Assembly: GCF_030812475.1 (NCBI RefSeq)
Contig: NZ_JAUSSR010000019.1
Span: 1-64,000, forward strand
Direction: 5' to 3'
DNA: 64,000 nt
From: Pseudomonas lini
GTDB lineage: Bacteria > Pseudomonadota > Gammaproteobacteria > Pseudomonadales > Pseudomonadaceae
Shown here: one piece after another, positions 32,484-42,063 of the stretch
How the letters are laid out: every line of letters starts with the position of its first letter
Position numbering within the stretch: position 1 is the stretch's first letter
Notes under the pieces: model-generated
The model's database searches: none
What the model was told of the DNA's origin: nothing
The model's input: the letters and a program-made list of their open reading frames with translations, nothing else
Made by a program: the position numbers and the translations under genes

Positions 32484-33278
32484 ATGAAGAATTTGCGAAT
32501 CGCGACGTTCAACATCAACGGCATGCGCGCCCGGCTGCCGAACCTGCTGGCTTGGCTGGAGCGAGAAAAACCAGACATTGCCTGCTTGCAGGAGCTCAAG
32601 TCAGTGGACACCGCGTTCCCCGCCGCGGAGCTTGAGGCCGCCGGCTACGGCTCGATCTGGCAAGGCCAGTCGTCTTGGAACGGGGTGGCGATCCTGGCGC
32701 GGGACGCGCAACCCCTGGAAAGTCGGCGCGGTTTGCCGGGCGATGACACCGATACCCACAGTCGCTATCTGGAAGCCGCCGTGCACGGCATCCTGGTGGG
32801 TTGTCTGTACCTGCCCAACGGCAATCCGCAGCCAGGGCCGAAGTTCGATTACAAGCTGGCGTGGTTCGAGCGGCTGATCGCGTATGCCAAGGCTCTGCAG
32901 AGCAGCGAACACCCGGTGGTGCTGGCGGGCGATTACAACGTGGTGCCGACCGACCTCGACATCTACAACCCGCGGTCCTGGCTCAAGGATGCCCTGCTGC
33001 AACCGCAAAGCCGCGAGTGTTATCAGCGGTTGCTGGATCAGGGCTGGACCGATTCTTTGCGTCATCTGTATCCGGAGGATCGCCTGTACACCTTCTGGGA
33101 TTACTTCCGGCAGCACTGGCAGAAAAACTCCGGGCTGCGCATCGATCACCTGTTGCTCAACCCGGCATTGAGTCCTTATCTGCAAGAGGCGGGGGTCGAT
33201 GCCTGGGTGCGCAACGAACCCCATGCCAGCGATCATGCGCCGACCTGGATTCGACTGGGTTCGCGCAAGCGACGCTGA
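32484..33278 (+). CDS. xthA: Exodeoxyribonuclease III family DNA repair nuclease
   Basis: A 264-residue endonuclease/exonuclease/phosphatase-fold protein. RIATFNINGMRARLPNLLAWL, the metal-binding Glu in ACLQELK, LAGDYNVVPTDLDIYNP, GLRIDHLLLN and HASDHAPTWI match the ExoIII/APE family, which cuts DNA at abasic sites and has 3'-5' exonuclease and 3'-phosphatase activity. GGAGCG precedes the ATG. Pseudomonads often carry two ExoIII paralogues; this may be the secondary one. Confidence 0.9.
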   Translation: MKNLRIATFNINGMRARLPNLLAWLEREKPDIACLQELKSVDTAFPAAELEAAGYGSIWQGQSSWNGVAILARDAQPLESRRGLPGDDTDTHSRYLEAAVHGILVGCLYLPNGNPQPGPKFDYKLAWFERLIAYAKALQSSEHPVVLAGDYNVVPTDLDIYNPRSWLKDALLQPQSRECYQRLLDQGWTDSLRHLYPEDRLYTFWDYFRQHWQKNSGLRIDHLLLNPALSPYLQEAGVDAWVRNEPHASDHAPTWIRLGSRKRR

Positions 33279-33389
33279 TTTTTACCCTGGGGGCGATTGG
33301 CTAAATCAATTGTCGGTCAGACCAGGTTTTCCCTTATACATGGCGGCCAATAGCGCAGAGATCTGCGGCCCCTGCATAAGGATCGAGCA

Positions 33390-34238
33390 ATGAGCGAGCC
33401 ACGCCTGACCCATCTGGCGTTGTACCTGCAACGCCTGGGCTACGACGCCCCTCCGGCACCGACACTGGAAACCCTGCGCCTGTTGCAACGGCGTCACACC
33501 AGCGCCTTTGCGTTCGAAAACCTCACCACCCTGTCGGGCGAGCCGGTGCTGATCGATTTACCTTCCGTAGAGCAAAAAGTCCTGCTCGAAAATCGCGGCG
33601 GGTACTGCTATGAGCTCAACAACCTGTTCCTGGCCTTGCTCCAGGAGCTGGGCTTCGAGGCGCGCGGCATTTCCGGCCGGGTGGTCATGGGCCAGCCCGA
33701 AGGCGCGTGGACCGCGCGTACGCACCGCCTGAGCCTGGTGACCCTGGACGGTGTGCGCTACATCACCGACGTCGGCTTCGGCGGCATGGTGCCCACCGCA
33801 CCGCTCATACTCGATTCGACGACCGAACAGCCCACCCCCCACGAACCCTATCGCATCGAGCAGCATGACGACGGCTACACCCTGCGTGCCAATGTCGCCG
33901 GGGAGTGGAAAGCGATGTACATCTTCGACCTGCAACGCCAGGAAGACATCGACTACTCCGTCGGCAACTGGTACGTCTCGACCCATCCCGAATCGTCATT
34001 CAGGAAACAGCTGATGGTGGCGCGAACGGGGGATGGATGGCGGCGGACGCTGAACAACGCCAGCTTTGCGATTCATCGGGTCGGACGCGAGAGCGAGCGG
34101 CGGCAGGTGGCGGACGTCGACGAACTGGTGGCGTTGCTGGCGCGCGAGTTCGGGATTCGGGTGCCGGAACATGCAGCGTTGAAGCGGGTGCTCGGGCGGT
34201 TGATCGAGCCTGCACAGGAGGTAAGCCAATCGTCGTGA
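33390..34238 (+). CDS. nat: Arylamine N-acetyltransferase
   Basis: A 282-residue NAT. The catalytic triad is Cys73 (RGGYCYELN), His112 (TARTHRLSLV) and Asp127 (ITDVGFGGMVPT), and AFAFENL is the usual N-terminal motif. It transfers acetyl groups from acetyl-CoA to arylamines and hydrazines. GGATCGAG precedes the ATG. It is co-oriented 112 bases after xthA, but its own promoter region exists. Confidence 0.94.
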   Translation: MSEPRLTHLALYLQRLGYDAPPAPTLETLRLLQRRHTSAFAFENLTTLSGEPVLIDLPSVEQKVLLENRGGYCYELNNLFLALLQELGFEARGISGRVVMGQPEGAWTARTHRLSLVTLDGVRYITDVGFGGMVPTAPLILDSTTEQPTPHEPYRIEQHDDGYTLRANVAGEWKAMYIFDLQRQEDIDYSVGNWYVSTHPESSFRKQLMVARTGDGWRRTLNNASFAIHRVGRESERRQVADVDELVALLAREFGIRVPEHAALKRVLGRLIEPAQEVSQSS

Positions 34239-34404
34239 CGTCAGGGGTGGACCTCATCCTCAAGCTTCCATGTAATGGCGACGCTCGTTTCTCGTGGCGA
34301 TGCGCGCGGAAATTCAAAAGACTGGCGGGTGCCCGGGATGGGCTTGGCAGGAAAATATTTCAAGGTTTTTTGATTACCGCTGACGGCGGGCCTGAAGGCT
34401 GAAA
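34239..34404. other. Intergenic region after nat
   Basis: About 165 bases before the operator cluster. Nothing recognised. Confidence 0.35.
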
Positions 34405-34446
34405 TGGACACATGTCCATAATCTGACCGGTTAGTTGTATACAACT
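34405..34446 (+). promoter_or_regulatory. Two palindromic operators upstream of the purine permease
   Basis: TGGACA-CA-TGTCCA at 34405-34418 and the perfect AGTTGTATACAACT at 34433-34446. The second contains TTGTATACAA, which fits the FadR-subfamily GntR operator form (tnGTatACna). A further GACATTTGTCC partial match follows. The region lies about 70 bases before the permease ATG. The regulator is not encoded next to it. Confidence 0.6.
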
Positions 34447-34514
34447 CTATAGACATTTGTCCTGAGTCTTGCATACAGTGTGCGCACAACAAAAACCAGG
34501 GAACCCCCCAAACC

Positions 34515-36032
34515 ATGAAAACGCCCTCTGTTTCACACCAACGGCCCGAGGACGAGAATCTCGGGGTCGGCGCGAATATGGCTTACGGCCTGCAACATGT
34601 TCTGACCATGTACGGCGGCATCGTCGCAGTGCCTTTGATCATCGGCCAGGCGGCCGGACTCTCGCCGGCGGACATCGGTTTGTTGATTGCTGCTTCATTG
34701 TTTGCGGGGGGCTTGGCGACATTACTGCAAACACTGGGTTTACCGTTTTTCGGTTGTCAGTTGCCGCTGGTCCAGGGCGTGTCGTTCTCCGGCGTTGCGA
34801 CCATGGTGGCGATTGTCAGTAGTGGCGGGGAGGGTGGCTTCCAGTCGATTCTCGGGGCGGTGATTGCCGCGTCCCTGATCGGTTTGCTGATCACGCCGGT
34901 GTTCTCGCGCATCACCAAGTTTTTTCCGCCGCTGGTGACAGGCATCGTCATCACCACCATCGGCCTGACGCTGATGCCGGTGGCTGCGCGCTGGGCCATG
35001 GGTGGCAACAGTCACGCGCCCGACTTCGGCAGCATGGCCAACATCGGGCTGGCGGCGGTGACGCTGGTGCTGGTCCTGTTGTTGAGCAAGATCGGCAGCG
35101 CGACCATCTCCCGGTTGTCGATTCTGCTGGCCATGGTCATCGGTACGGTGCTCGCGGTGTTCCTCGGCATGGCGGACTTCTCGTCGGTGACTCAGGGCCC
35201 GATGTTCGGGTTCCCGACCCCCTTCCACTTCGGCATGCCGACCTTTCACTTCGCGGCGATTCTGTCGATGTGCATCGTGGTCATGGTGACCCTGGTGGAA
35301 ACGTCGGCGGACATTCTGGCGGTCGGTGAAATCATCGATACCAAGGTGGATTCCAAACGCCTCGGCAATGGCCTGCGGGCCGACATGCTGTCGAGCATGA
35401 TCGCGCCGATCTTCGGCTCCTTTACCCAAAGCGCCTTTGCCCAGAACGTCGGGCTGGTGGCCGTGACCGGGATCAAGAGCCGCTTCGTGGTCGCCACCGG
35501 CGGCTTGTTCCTGGTGATCCTCGGCCTGCTGCCGTTCATGGGCCGGGTCATCGCCGCGGTACCGACGTCGGTCCTTGGCGGTGCCGGCATCGTGTTGTTC
35601 GGCACCGTGGCCGCCAGCGGGATTCGGACGCTGTCCAAGGTCGACTACCGCAACAACGTCAACCTGATCATTGTGGCCACGTCCATCGGCTTCGGCATGA
35701 TCCCCATCGCCGCACCGAACTTCTACGACCACTTCCCCAGCTGGTTCGCCACGATCTTCCACTCGGGCATCAGCTCCTCGGCGATCATGGCCATTGTGCT
35801 GAACCTGGCCTTCAACCACCTCACCGCCGGTAACTCCGACCAGCAATCGGTGTTTGCGGCGGGTACCGAGCGGGTGCTGCGTTACCAGGACCTGGCGGCA
35901 TTGCGCGAAGGGGATTATTTCAGCGAAGGCAAGTTGCACGACTGTGATGGCAAGGAGATTCCGGTGGTCGAGGCGGAGCACGGGCATGCCGAGCCGCGGG
36001 CGGTGCATGTGAAAAGCAGTGAGCACGTGTGA
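34515..36032 (+). CDS. NCS2-family xanthine/uric-acid-type permease
   Basis: A 505-residue integral membrane protein with about 14 hydrophobic segments. NMAYGLQHVLTMYGGIVAVPLIIG, QTLGLPFFGCQLPLVQGVSFSGVATMVAI and the signature stretch LVETSADILAVGEIID.KVD...GLRADMLSS place it in the NCS2 nucleobase:cation symporter family, in the xanthine/urate branch (QTxG, ETxADxLAxGEI). It imports a purine by proton or sodium symport. The C-terminal ~60 residues are a hydrophilic, His-rich tail. GGAACC precedes the ATG. No purine catabolic gene is adjacent. Confidence 0.9.
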   Translation: MKTPSVSHQRPEDENLGVGANMAYGLQHVLTMYGGIVAVPLIIGQAAGLSPADIGLLIAASLFAGGLATLLQTLGLPFFGCQLPLVQGVSFSGVATMVAIVSSGGEGGFQSILGAVIAASLIGLLITPVFSRITKFFPPLVTGIVITTIGLTLMPVAARWAMGGNSHAPDFGSMANIGLAAVTLVLVLLLSKIGSATISRLSILLAMVIGTVLAVFLGMADFSSVTQGPMFGFPTPFHFGMPTFHFAAILSMCIVVMVTLVETSADILAVGEIIDTKVDSKRLGNGLRADMLSSMIAPIFGSFTQSAFAQNVGLVAVTGIKSRFVVATGGLFLVILGLLPFMGRVIAAVPTSVLGGAGIVLFGTVAASGIRTLSKVDYRNNVNLIIVATSIGFGMIPIAAPNFYDHFPSWFATIFHSGISSSAIMAIVLNLAFNHLTAGNSDQQSVFAAGTERVLRYQDLAALREGDYFSEGKLHDCDGKEIPVVEAEHGHAEPRAVHVKSSEHV

Positions 36033-36089
36033 GACATATGCCTTTTTGTTTTTCGGGATTTTTTTGAGGACAGTGTCGATCAAGGTGGC

Positions 36090-36121
36090 CGTCGAGGAGG
36101 CGCAACGTCTCCTCGGCGGCC
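36090..36121. terminator. Stem-loop between convergent genes
   Basis: GCCGTCGAGGAG-GCGCAACGT-CTCCTCGGCGGC lies after the permease gene and just past the stop of the convergent dehydrogenase. No T-run; could be a 3' hairpin shared by both. Confidence 0.45.
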
Positions 36122-36126
36122 AACGC

Positions 36127-37083
36127 TCAGTCAGTCACAGAACCCTGCGGTACTCTCCCGGCGAAACTGTCCACCAGGCTCGCCACCACCATTTCTCCCA
36201 TTCGCGTGCGAGTCTGCAGCGTCGCACTGGCGCGATGCGGTTGCAGCACCACGTTCTCGTTGCCGAACAGCGCCTCGGGAACGTTCGGTTCATCGACAAA
36301 CACATCCAGCGCTGCACCGGCAATCTCACCAGCGGCAAGCGCGGCCACCAGGTCCACTTCGTTGACCAGCTTGCCCCGCGCCACGTTGATCAGGTACCCA
36401 TCCTTGCCCAGCGCTTGCAGCACCTGTCCATTGATGATGGCCTCAGCGTTGTCGGCGGCGGCCGCTAGAATCAGCGCATCACTGTCTGCCGCCAGTTGCT
36501 TCAGATCGGCGACGAACCTGTGATTCACATCGCTCATCGGTTGCAGGTCGGTGTAACTGATCGGGCAACCGAAGGCTGCGGCTCGCGTCGCCACCGCCCG
36601 ACCGACCCGACCCATGCCGACGATGCCGATGCGCATGCCGGACACCTGGCGTGCCAATGGCAAAGGGGCCAGCGGCGTCGGGCTCTGCGGCCATTGCCCC
36701 GAACGCACGTAACGGTCACTGGTACACAGTCCGCGGCACACGGCGATCAACAGGCCGATGGCCAGGTCAGCGACATCTTCGGTCAATGCGCCGATGGTCG
36801 CGGTGACGCGGATTGCGCGATCCCTGGCGTAAGCCAGATCCACCGCATCGGTGCCGACGCCGTTGACCGCCACCACTTCCAGTTTGGGCAATTGCGCCAT
36901 CAGCGCCTGGGTGATACCTGTATGGCCGCCGGTGATCACCCCGCGAATGTTCGCGCCATGCTCCTGCAAATAAGCCTGCTTGTCGGCTTGCTGGAAGTAG
37001 CGCCTGACGGTAAACAGCTCGTCGAGCCGCGCGTTGATTTCAGGGATCAGGATCGGGCTGAGCTGCATGACTTCTGGCTTCAT
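36127..37083 (-). CDS. D-isomer specific 2-hydroxyacid dehydrogenase
   Basis: A 318-residue NAD(P)-dependent dehydrogenase. Nucleotide-binding GIVGMGRVGRAVA at about 155-167, catalytic Arg in NVARGKLVNE, Glu in DVFVDEPNVPE and His in LQPHRAS. The N-terminal domain has VAVNGVGTDAVDL. It reduces or oxidises a small 2-keto/2-hydroxy acid, glyoxylate/hydroxypyruvate-type. It is the last gene of a four-gene catabolic cluster (MFS, FAH, SDR, dehydrogenase) with short gaps. Confidence 0.92.
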   Translation of the reverse strand: MKPEVMQLSPILIPEINARLDELFTVRRYFQQADKQAYLQEHGANIRGVITGGHTGITQALMAQLPKLEVVAVNGVGTDAVDLAYARDRAIRVTATIGALTEDVADLAIGLLIAVCRGLCTSDRYVRSGQWPQSPTPLAPLPLARQVSGMRIGIVGMGRVGRAVATRAAAFGCPISYTDLQPMSDVNHRFVADLKQLAADSDALILAAAADNAEAIINGQVLQALGKDGYLINVARGKLVNEVDLVAALAAGEIAGAALDVFVDEPNVPEALFGNENVVLQPHRASATLQTRTRMGEMVVASLVDSFAGRVPQGSVTD

Positions 37084-37114
37084 GTTGACCTCGTAACGGA
37101 ATAAAAAAGCCGGT

Positions 37115-37879
37115 TCAACCGCGACCGGCGAACGGCATGGCGCTGGCCATGACGGTCATGTTCAGGACATTCGCTTCCAGCGGCAGACCGGCGATGTAGC
37201 GCACGGCATCGGCCACATGCTTGACGTCCACCATCGGTTCCACGGCGATGGTGCCGTTGGCCTGGCGAACGCCTTTGGTCATGCGCACCGACATGTCGGT
37301 CAGGGCATTGCCGATATCGATCTGGCTGCAGGCGATATTGAATTCCCGCCCGTCCAGGGCCAGGGATTTGGTCAGCCCCAGCACAGCATGCTTGCTGGCG
37401 GTGTAGGCGCTGCTGAACGGCCGTGGGGTATGGGCCGAAATCGAACCGTTGTTGATGATGCGGCCACCCTGTGGCTGTTGCCGGCGCATGAGTCCGAAGG
37501 CGCCCCGGGCGCAGAGGAAAACCCCGTTCAGGTTGGTGTCGATCACGTTTCGCCACTGTTCGAACGTCAGTTCATCCAGCGGCACGGCAGGGGCGTTGAC
37601 CCCAGCGTTGTTGAACACCACGTCCAGGCGCCCGTACACCTCGGCGAGGGTGGCGAACAGCGCATCGACACTGGCCGGATCGCGCACATCAGTGGGCACC
37701 GCCAGCGCTTCATGTCCCTCGCTGGCCGCCCATTCGACCAAGGCCTGCAACGGCTCCGGCCGACGCCCGGCCAATACCAGGGTGAACCCATCGGCCATCA
37801 ATGCCAGGGCCACGGCGCGGCCGATGCCGCTGCCGGCACCGGTGACCAAAGCCACTTTCAAAGGGTGAGGGTTAGTCAT
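37115..37879 (-). CDS. Short-chain dehydrogenase/reductase
   Basis: A 254-residue SDR with TGAGSGIGRAVA, LAGRRPEPLQ (Arg pair after strand 2, favouring NADP), NNAGVNAP, and Ser...Tyr-x3-Lys (GSISAHTPRPFSSAYTASKHA). It sits 31 bases from the dehydrogenase gene and 42 bases from the FAH gene, all in the same direction. It likely oxidises a hydroxyl group of the same catabolic intermediate series; the substrate is unknown. Confidence 0.92.
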   Translation of the reverse strand: MTNPHPLKVALVTGAGSGIGRAVALALMADGFTLVLAGRRPEPLQALVEWAASEGHEALAVPTDVRDPASVDALFATLAEVYGRLDVVFNNAGVNAPAVPLDELTFEQWRNVIDTNLNGVFLCARGAFGLMRRQQPQGGRIINNGSISAHTPRPFSSAYTASKHAVLGLTKSLALDGREFNIACSQIDIGNALTDMSVRMTKGVRQANGTIAVEPMVDVKHVADAVRYIAGLPLEANVLNMTVMASAMPFAGRG

Positions 37880-37921
37880 GTTGTTGCCTCCTTTTTCAAT
37901 TCACGAGGGCGTATGCCGGGT

Positions 37922-38614
37922 TCAAGGTCGCTGGCCGACGCGCATTTCCAGTTGGCCGATGCCGTCGATCCCGGCGGTGATGATGTCGCCTGGTTGCAAT
38001 ACATCGACGCCTGCCGGGCTGCCGGTCATGATCAGGTCGCCCGCCCGCAGCGCTACCGATTGCGAGATGCGGCTGATGATTTCACTGACGGACCAGATCT
38101 GGCTGTCGAGGCTGTCGCGCTGGCGCTCTTCGCCGTTGACGTTCAGCCACAAGTCGCCCTCGGGATGTCCCGTGCGGTTCACCGGCACGATGCTGGTCAT
38201 CGGCGCGGCGCCGTCGAACACCTTGGCACCTTCCCACGGCAAGCCATTGCTCTTGGCTGCACGCTGGACATCTCGCCGCGTCAGATCAAGCCCGACGGCA
38301 TAGCCCCAGACATACGCCAACGCCTGACTCTCGGGAATATTCGCGCCACCTTCACCGATGGCCACGACCAATTCGATTTCATGGACGAACTCTTCGGTCA
38401 AGGTCGGAAAGGCCACTTCACCCAGCGCATCCACCACGTTGCTCGCCGGTTTCATGAAGAACACCGGTGGCTGGCGGGACTGGCCACAGGTGTCTGGCCA
38501 AGGGTAGTTACGGCCGACGCAAAACACCCGGCCGACGGGGAAGCGCTGCTGGCTGCCGGTAACCGGCAAGGTCACGGGCAAGTCCGGGGTAAACACATAC
38601 TCGGTCATCGTCAT
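37922..38614 (-). CDS. Fumarylacetoacetate-hydrolase family protein
   Basis: A 230-residue FAH-fold enzyme. VFCVGRNYPWPDTCGQ, PPVFFMKPASNVV, EFVHEIELVVAIGEGG (metal-binding acidic residues), GYAVGLDLTRRDVQ and DLIMTGSPAGVDVLQPGD are the classical motifs of acylpyruvate hydrolase/decarboxylase members. It would cleave a C-C bond in a diketo or acylpyruvate-type acid. AGGACAA lies 11 bases before the ATG at 38614. A second Met is two codons on. Confidence 0.9.
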   Translation of the reverse strand: MTMTEYVFTPDLPVTLPVTGSQQRFPVGRVFCVGRNYPWPDTCGQSRQPPVFFMKPASNVVDALGEVAFPTLTEEFVHEIELVVAIGEGGANIPESQALAYVWGYAVGLDLTRRDVQRAAKSNGLPWEGAKVFDGAAPMTSIVPVNRTGHPEGDLWLNVNGEERQRDSLDSQIWSVSEIISRISQSVALRAGDLIMTGSPAGVDVLQPGDIITAGIDGIGQLEMRVGQRP

Positions 38615-38721
38615 TTTTGTCGTTGTCCTGTTGGAAACGTCAGCGTACGGCGGCTTTCATTTGTGAAGTTGGACGAAAGCCGCCTCGTGTTGGAGAAAAA
38701 CGGTGTCTTGCGCTTGTCTTT

Positions 38722-40077
38722 TCAGGCAGCGCGCGCCTTGAGTTCGATGCGGTACAAGCGGCCCAGCAGCAACGAATAGGACAAGGTGCCGATCAGCGCC
38801 ACGCCGCCAATGAACCAGAAGGCGTAGGCAAAGGAGCCCGTTGCGTGGACGATGGCGCCAATCACGATCGGGGTGACGATCCCGCCGATGTTGGCGGCCA
38901 GGCTGGTGACCCCGCCGGTCAGGCCGATCAATTCCTTGGGCGCGACTTCCGACACAGCGGCCCACGATGAGGAGGCGATTCCCTGGGCGAAGAAAGCAAT
39001 GGTCAGCACGGCAATGCAGATCACGTTCGAATCGGTGAAATTCACCAGGACAATCGACATGCCCAGCATCGATCCGACCACCAACGGCAACTTGCGCGCA
39101 AACGACATTGAGTAACCGCGTCGTATCAGCAGGTCGGAGACGATCCCGGCCAGCAGGATGCCCACGGTCGCGCCCACAAATGGCAGCACCGCGAAGATCC
39201 CGGCCTTGATCATGGTCAGCTTGCGCTCTTCGATCAGGTACGTCGGGAACCAGGTGAGAAAGAAGTACAGCGCCGAGGTGCTGGCGAACTTGCCGATGCA
39301 GATCGCCCAGATCTGCCGATAGCTGAACAGCTCGGCGATTTGCCGCCAGTTGAATTTGGTGCGCTCCTGACTGCTCTTGACCAGTCCGCCACCGGATTCG
39401 ATGTATTTCAGTTCTTCCTTGCTGACCTTTTTGCAGCTCAGCGGATCGCGGTACAGGTACAGCCAGATCACCCCGAAAACAATGCCGAGCAGTCCGGTGC
39501 TGTAAAACACATGGCGCCAGTCATAGGTCGTGGCCAGCCATAACAGCGCGCCGGTAAACAGCGCCGTGCCCAGATATTGGCCGCACACGTAAATGCTGCT
39601 GGCCAAGCCGCGTTCGCGGGCCGGAAACCACACCGTCACCGCCCGGCTGTTGGCCGGGAATGCCGGCGCCTCCATGGCGCCGACGGCCAGGCGCAGACCG
39701 AACATTGATGCGAAGCCCGTAGCGAAGCCCTGGCACACGGTGACCGTCGACCAACTGATCAGCGACACCCCGTAGGTGAACCGGGAACCGAAGCGATCGG
39801 CAATGAACCCGGCGGGCACCAGGGCGAGGGCATAAGTCCAGGCAAACGCGGAAAAAATAAGACCCATTTCGATCTTGTCCAGGCCCAGATCCTTAGCCAT
39901 GAACGGTGCCGCGATCGAAATGTTCACGCGGTCGATGTAGTTGATGATGGTGGCAATCAGCAGCAACGACAGCATGAACCAGCGCCGACGCGTCGGCAGT
40001 CGCTGCGGCATCACGGCGTCCCGGGCGCCGGTACTCACCGGCGGCGCGGTGGACGGGGAAGTTTGCGAGTTCGACAT
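38722..40077 (-). CDS. MFS transporter, ACS family (sugar-acid type)
   Basis: A 451-residue 12-helix transporter. RRWFMLSLLLIATIINYIDRVNISIAAPFMAKDLGLDKIEMGLIFSAFAWTYALALVPAGFIADRFGSR matches the glucarate/galactonate/hexuronate branch of the ACS family. It is first gene of the MFS-FAH-SDR-dehydrogenase cluster and divergent from the AraC gene. Start at MSNSQTSPST; the frame stays open upstream without a ribosome site. It probably imports the sugar acid degraded by the cluster. Confidence 0.9.
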   Translation of the reverse strand: MSNSQTSPSTAPPVSTGARDAVMPQRLPTRRRWFMLSLLLIATIINYIDRVNISIAAPFMAKDLGLDKIEMGLIFSAFAWTYALALVPAGFIADRFGSRFTYGVSLISWSTVTVCQGFATGFASMFGLRLAVGAMEAPAFPANSRAVTVWFPARERGLASSIYVCGQYLGTALFTGALLWLATTYDWRHVFYSTGLLGIVFGVIWLYLYRDPLSCKKVSKEELKYIESGGGLVKSSQERTKFNWRQIAELFSYRQIWAICIGKFASTSALYFFLTWFPTYLIEERKLTMIKAGIFAVLPFVGATVGILLAGIVSDLLIRRGYSMSFARKLPLVVGSMLGMSIVLVNFTDSNVICIAVLTIAFFAQGIASSSWAAVSEVAPKELIGLTGGVTSLAANIGGIVTPIVIGAIVHATGSFAYAFWFIGGVALIGTLSYSLLLGRLYRIELKARAA

Positions 40078-40661
40078 GAGTAGACCTTTTTTATTTTTGG
40101 AAGAATCGAGCTGTTCGCGCGCAGCCGAAGCCGATACCCCGGGTGTCAGGGCAGAGCAATCGTTACTCGAATGAGAGGCGCGGTCAGCCGCTGTCAGGCG
40201 CTCAGGTACGCCTTTGGCCAAGGTCGGTCGGAGGAGGGGTGGAGAAGGGGAACAGCAGGTTCATGACGTGCGCACCTTTGATTGTTTTTGGAAGGGTCGG
40301 GCTGCATGCCTGTCACAGTGGTCGTACAACCATGCAAAATCAACGGAGGCGTTAGATCGTTTTTTCTCTTCTAAACGGCAAGTCATGTAGCTGTCCAAGA
40401 ACAATCAGAGCAGTTCATTTGCCTTTTTTTGTATTGTTTCTAACTTAAGTCTATGTTTAATAACGATTAAATTCATTGATGAGCGTATTTGGTTTTTGGA
40501 CAGGCTGGATATCACACAGAGATACAATTAATCCTCTGACTTTCGTGGACATCCTATGACGTATTGAATTTTTGCGGATTTGGCCTTCACAATTACCCGT
40601 CGCCGCCGGCATCGCGGTATGACGACAGCGTGTCCCTGTACCTGCCGAGGACCTTCAGCAG
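40078..40661. other. Long divergent regulatory region
   Basis: About 580 bases between the MFS gene and the AraC gene. The part at 40380-40560 is markedly AT-rich, as expected for promoters. ACCTTTnATTGTTTTTGGAAGGGTCG (about 40269) resembles ACCTTTTTTATTTTTGGAAGAATCG (about 40085), suggesting a small imperfect duplication. No gene was recognised. Confidence 0.45.
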
Positions 40662-41594
40662 ATGTTGTCACCGAATCGAGTACCGACCTACGTCATGCAG
40701 CAACGCAGCGAATTGACGGATTTCTACATCCGCGACAAGAAGGGCCGGCGCGCCGAAACCAGCCCCCATCGCCACGAGTATTTTCAGATCCAGGTGAACC
40801 TCGGTGGCGATACCGTGCAGCACATCGGCAACGTCGAACGCCCGTTTCCGCGCAATACGCTGGCGTTCATCCTGCCGCATCGCGTGCATGTGATTCCGCA
40901 TCCGGCCGACAGCAATTTCATCGTCATCAATTTTTCCCAGACCTTTCTGCTGCCGCACTTGCAGTGCGACCCGATGGATCTGGAGGAAGTCTCTATTCTG
41001 CTGGCACCTGAATTGTCGCCGTTCCGCTTCCAGGAACACCTGGATTTCATCCTCGCCGATGGGGATTTCAGCGCAGTCTGTGGCTTGATCGAACAGATGC
41101 GCAGGCTGGATGAAAACCGCCAATTCGGCACCCGCGAGATGCTCAAGGGCTTGCTGCTGCAATTGGTGGGGAGCGTCTGCGCCCTGTATGCCGAGCCGTT
41201 GAAACGCCTGGCCGAAGAGAATGCGGCTGAAGTGAGCCGACGCAACGCACTGGGCCGGATGTCCGACTATTTACGCAAGAACATCGCCGACCCCGACCTC
41301 AACCTGATCAAGGTTGCCGCGGCGACCTGCCTGTCACCGACGTACCTGACGCACTGGCTGCGCAAGGAGATCGGCAAAACCTTCACTGAACTGGTACTCG
41401 AACGCCGGATGCACGCGGCGCGCAATTATCTGCTCAATGGAACGCGGCCAGTGGGGGAGGTGGCGAGGTTGTGCGGCTTCGCCGACGAGGCCTATTTTTC
41501 GCGACGCTTCCGCCAGATCCACGGCCAGCCACCCGGACAATTCAGGCGTCAGCAGCTCAATCCTGATACGCCGCAATCACCGTTGAATACGTGA
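40662..41594 (+). CDS. AraC-family transcriptional regulator
   Basis: A 310-residue regulator. The N-terminal cupin-like sensor domain has ETSPHRHEYFQIQVNLGGDTVQHIG and PRNTLAFILPHRVHVIPHP. The C-terminal double HTH occupies about 200-300 (DPDLNLIKVAAATCLSPTYLTHWLRKEIGKTFTELVLERRMHAARNYLLNGTRPVGEVARLCGFADEAYFSRRFRQIHGQPPGQFR). It is divergent from the sugar-acid cluster and the probable activator of it. Start at 40662; an in-frame ATG eleven codons later is possible. Confidence 0.9.
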   Translation: MLSPNRVPTYVMQQRSELTDFYIRDKKGRRAETSPHRHEYFQIQVNLGGDTVQHIGNVERPFPRNTLAFILPHRVHVIPHPADSNFIVINFSQTFLLPHLQCDPMDLEEVSILLAPELSPFRFQEHLDFILADGDFSAVCGLIEQMRRLDENRQFGTREMLKGLLLQLVGSVCALYAEPLKRLAEENAAEVSRRNALGRMSDYLRKNIADPDLNLIKVAAATCLSPTYLTHWLRKEIGKTFTELVLERRMHAARNYLLNGTRPVGEVARLCGFADEAYFSRRFRQIHGQPPGQFRRQQLNPDTPQSPLNT

Positions 41595-41691
41595 TTGGAT
41601 GGGCATTTTTTTATTCAGCTGAGCTTTATCCCACACTCTACCGTTATACGGCGGCTACCTACCTACTGGAATCCGAGGAACGCCAAAACGA

Positions 41692-41716
41692 AAAAACCCG
41701 CCAGAAGGCGGGTTTT
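41692..41716. terminator. Bidirectional terminator
   Basis: AAAACCCGCC-AGAA-GGCGGGTTTT, a perfect stem with A and T runs. It ends the tRNA-Asn transcript on the minus strand and could end the AraC gene on the plus strand. Confidence 0.88.
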
Positions 41717-41760
41717 CGGGGGGGGTCAGAGATTTTGAAAGCCTTCTCTGGAACCTTGTA

Positions 41761-41836
<76 letters not shown>

Positions 41837-42063
41837 ATGCCGTGTATGTTACTGATTCAAAAAGAGAAGTCAAGCATCTGTTGGTGATGGGACGGTTTCG
41901 ATGAGACGGACGGTGGTTTATCGATCATTGACGGTTACCAGAAAGGGCTCAGGGGTCTACCATGGCCGCCCGGAAGTGGTTACACGCGCTGCCGGCCATT
42001 CGCCGAAAAGGTACGCGCCATGAATCACCCAGTCCTCACGCCTCGCCATCACGAGGTGATCGC

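Noticed and set aside
34740..36083. 447-codon minus-strand frame opposite the NCS2 permease
   Set aside because: Low-complexity His/Arg/Asp/Gln-rich shadow of a membrane protein gene.
37217..38779. 520-codon plus-strand frame across the SDR and FAH genes
   Set aside because: It crosses two well supported minus-strand genes and has no domain.
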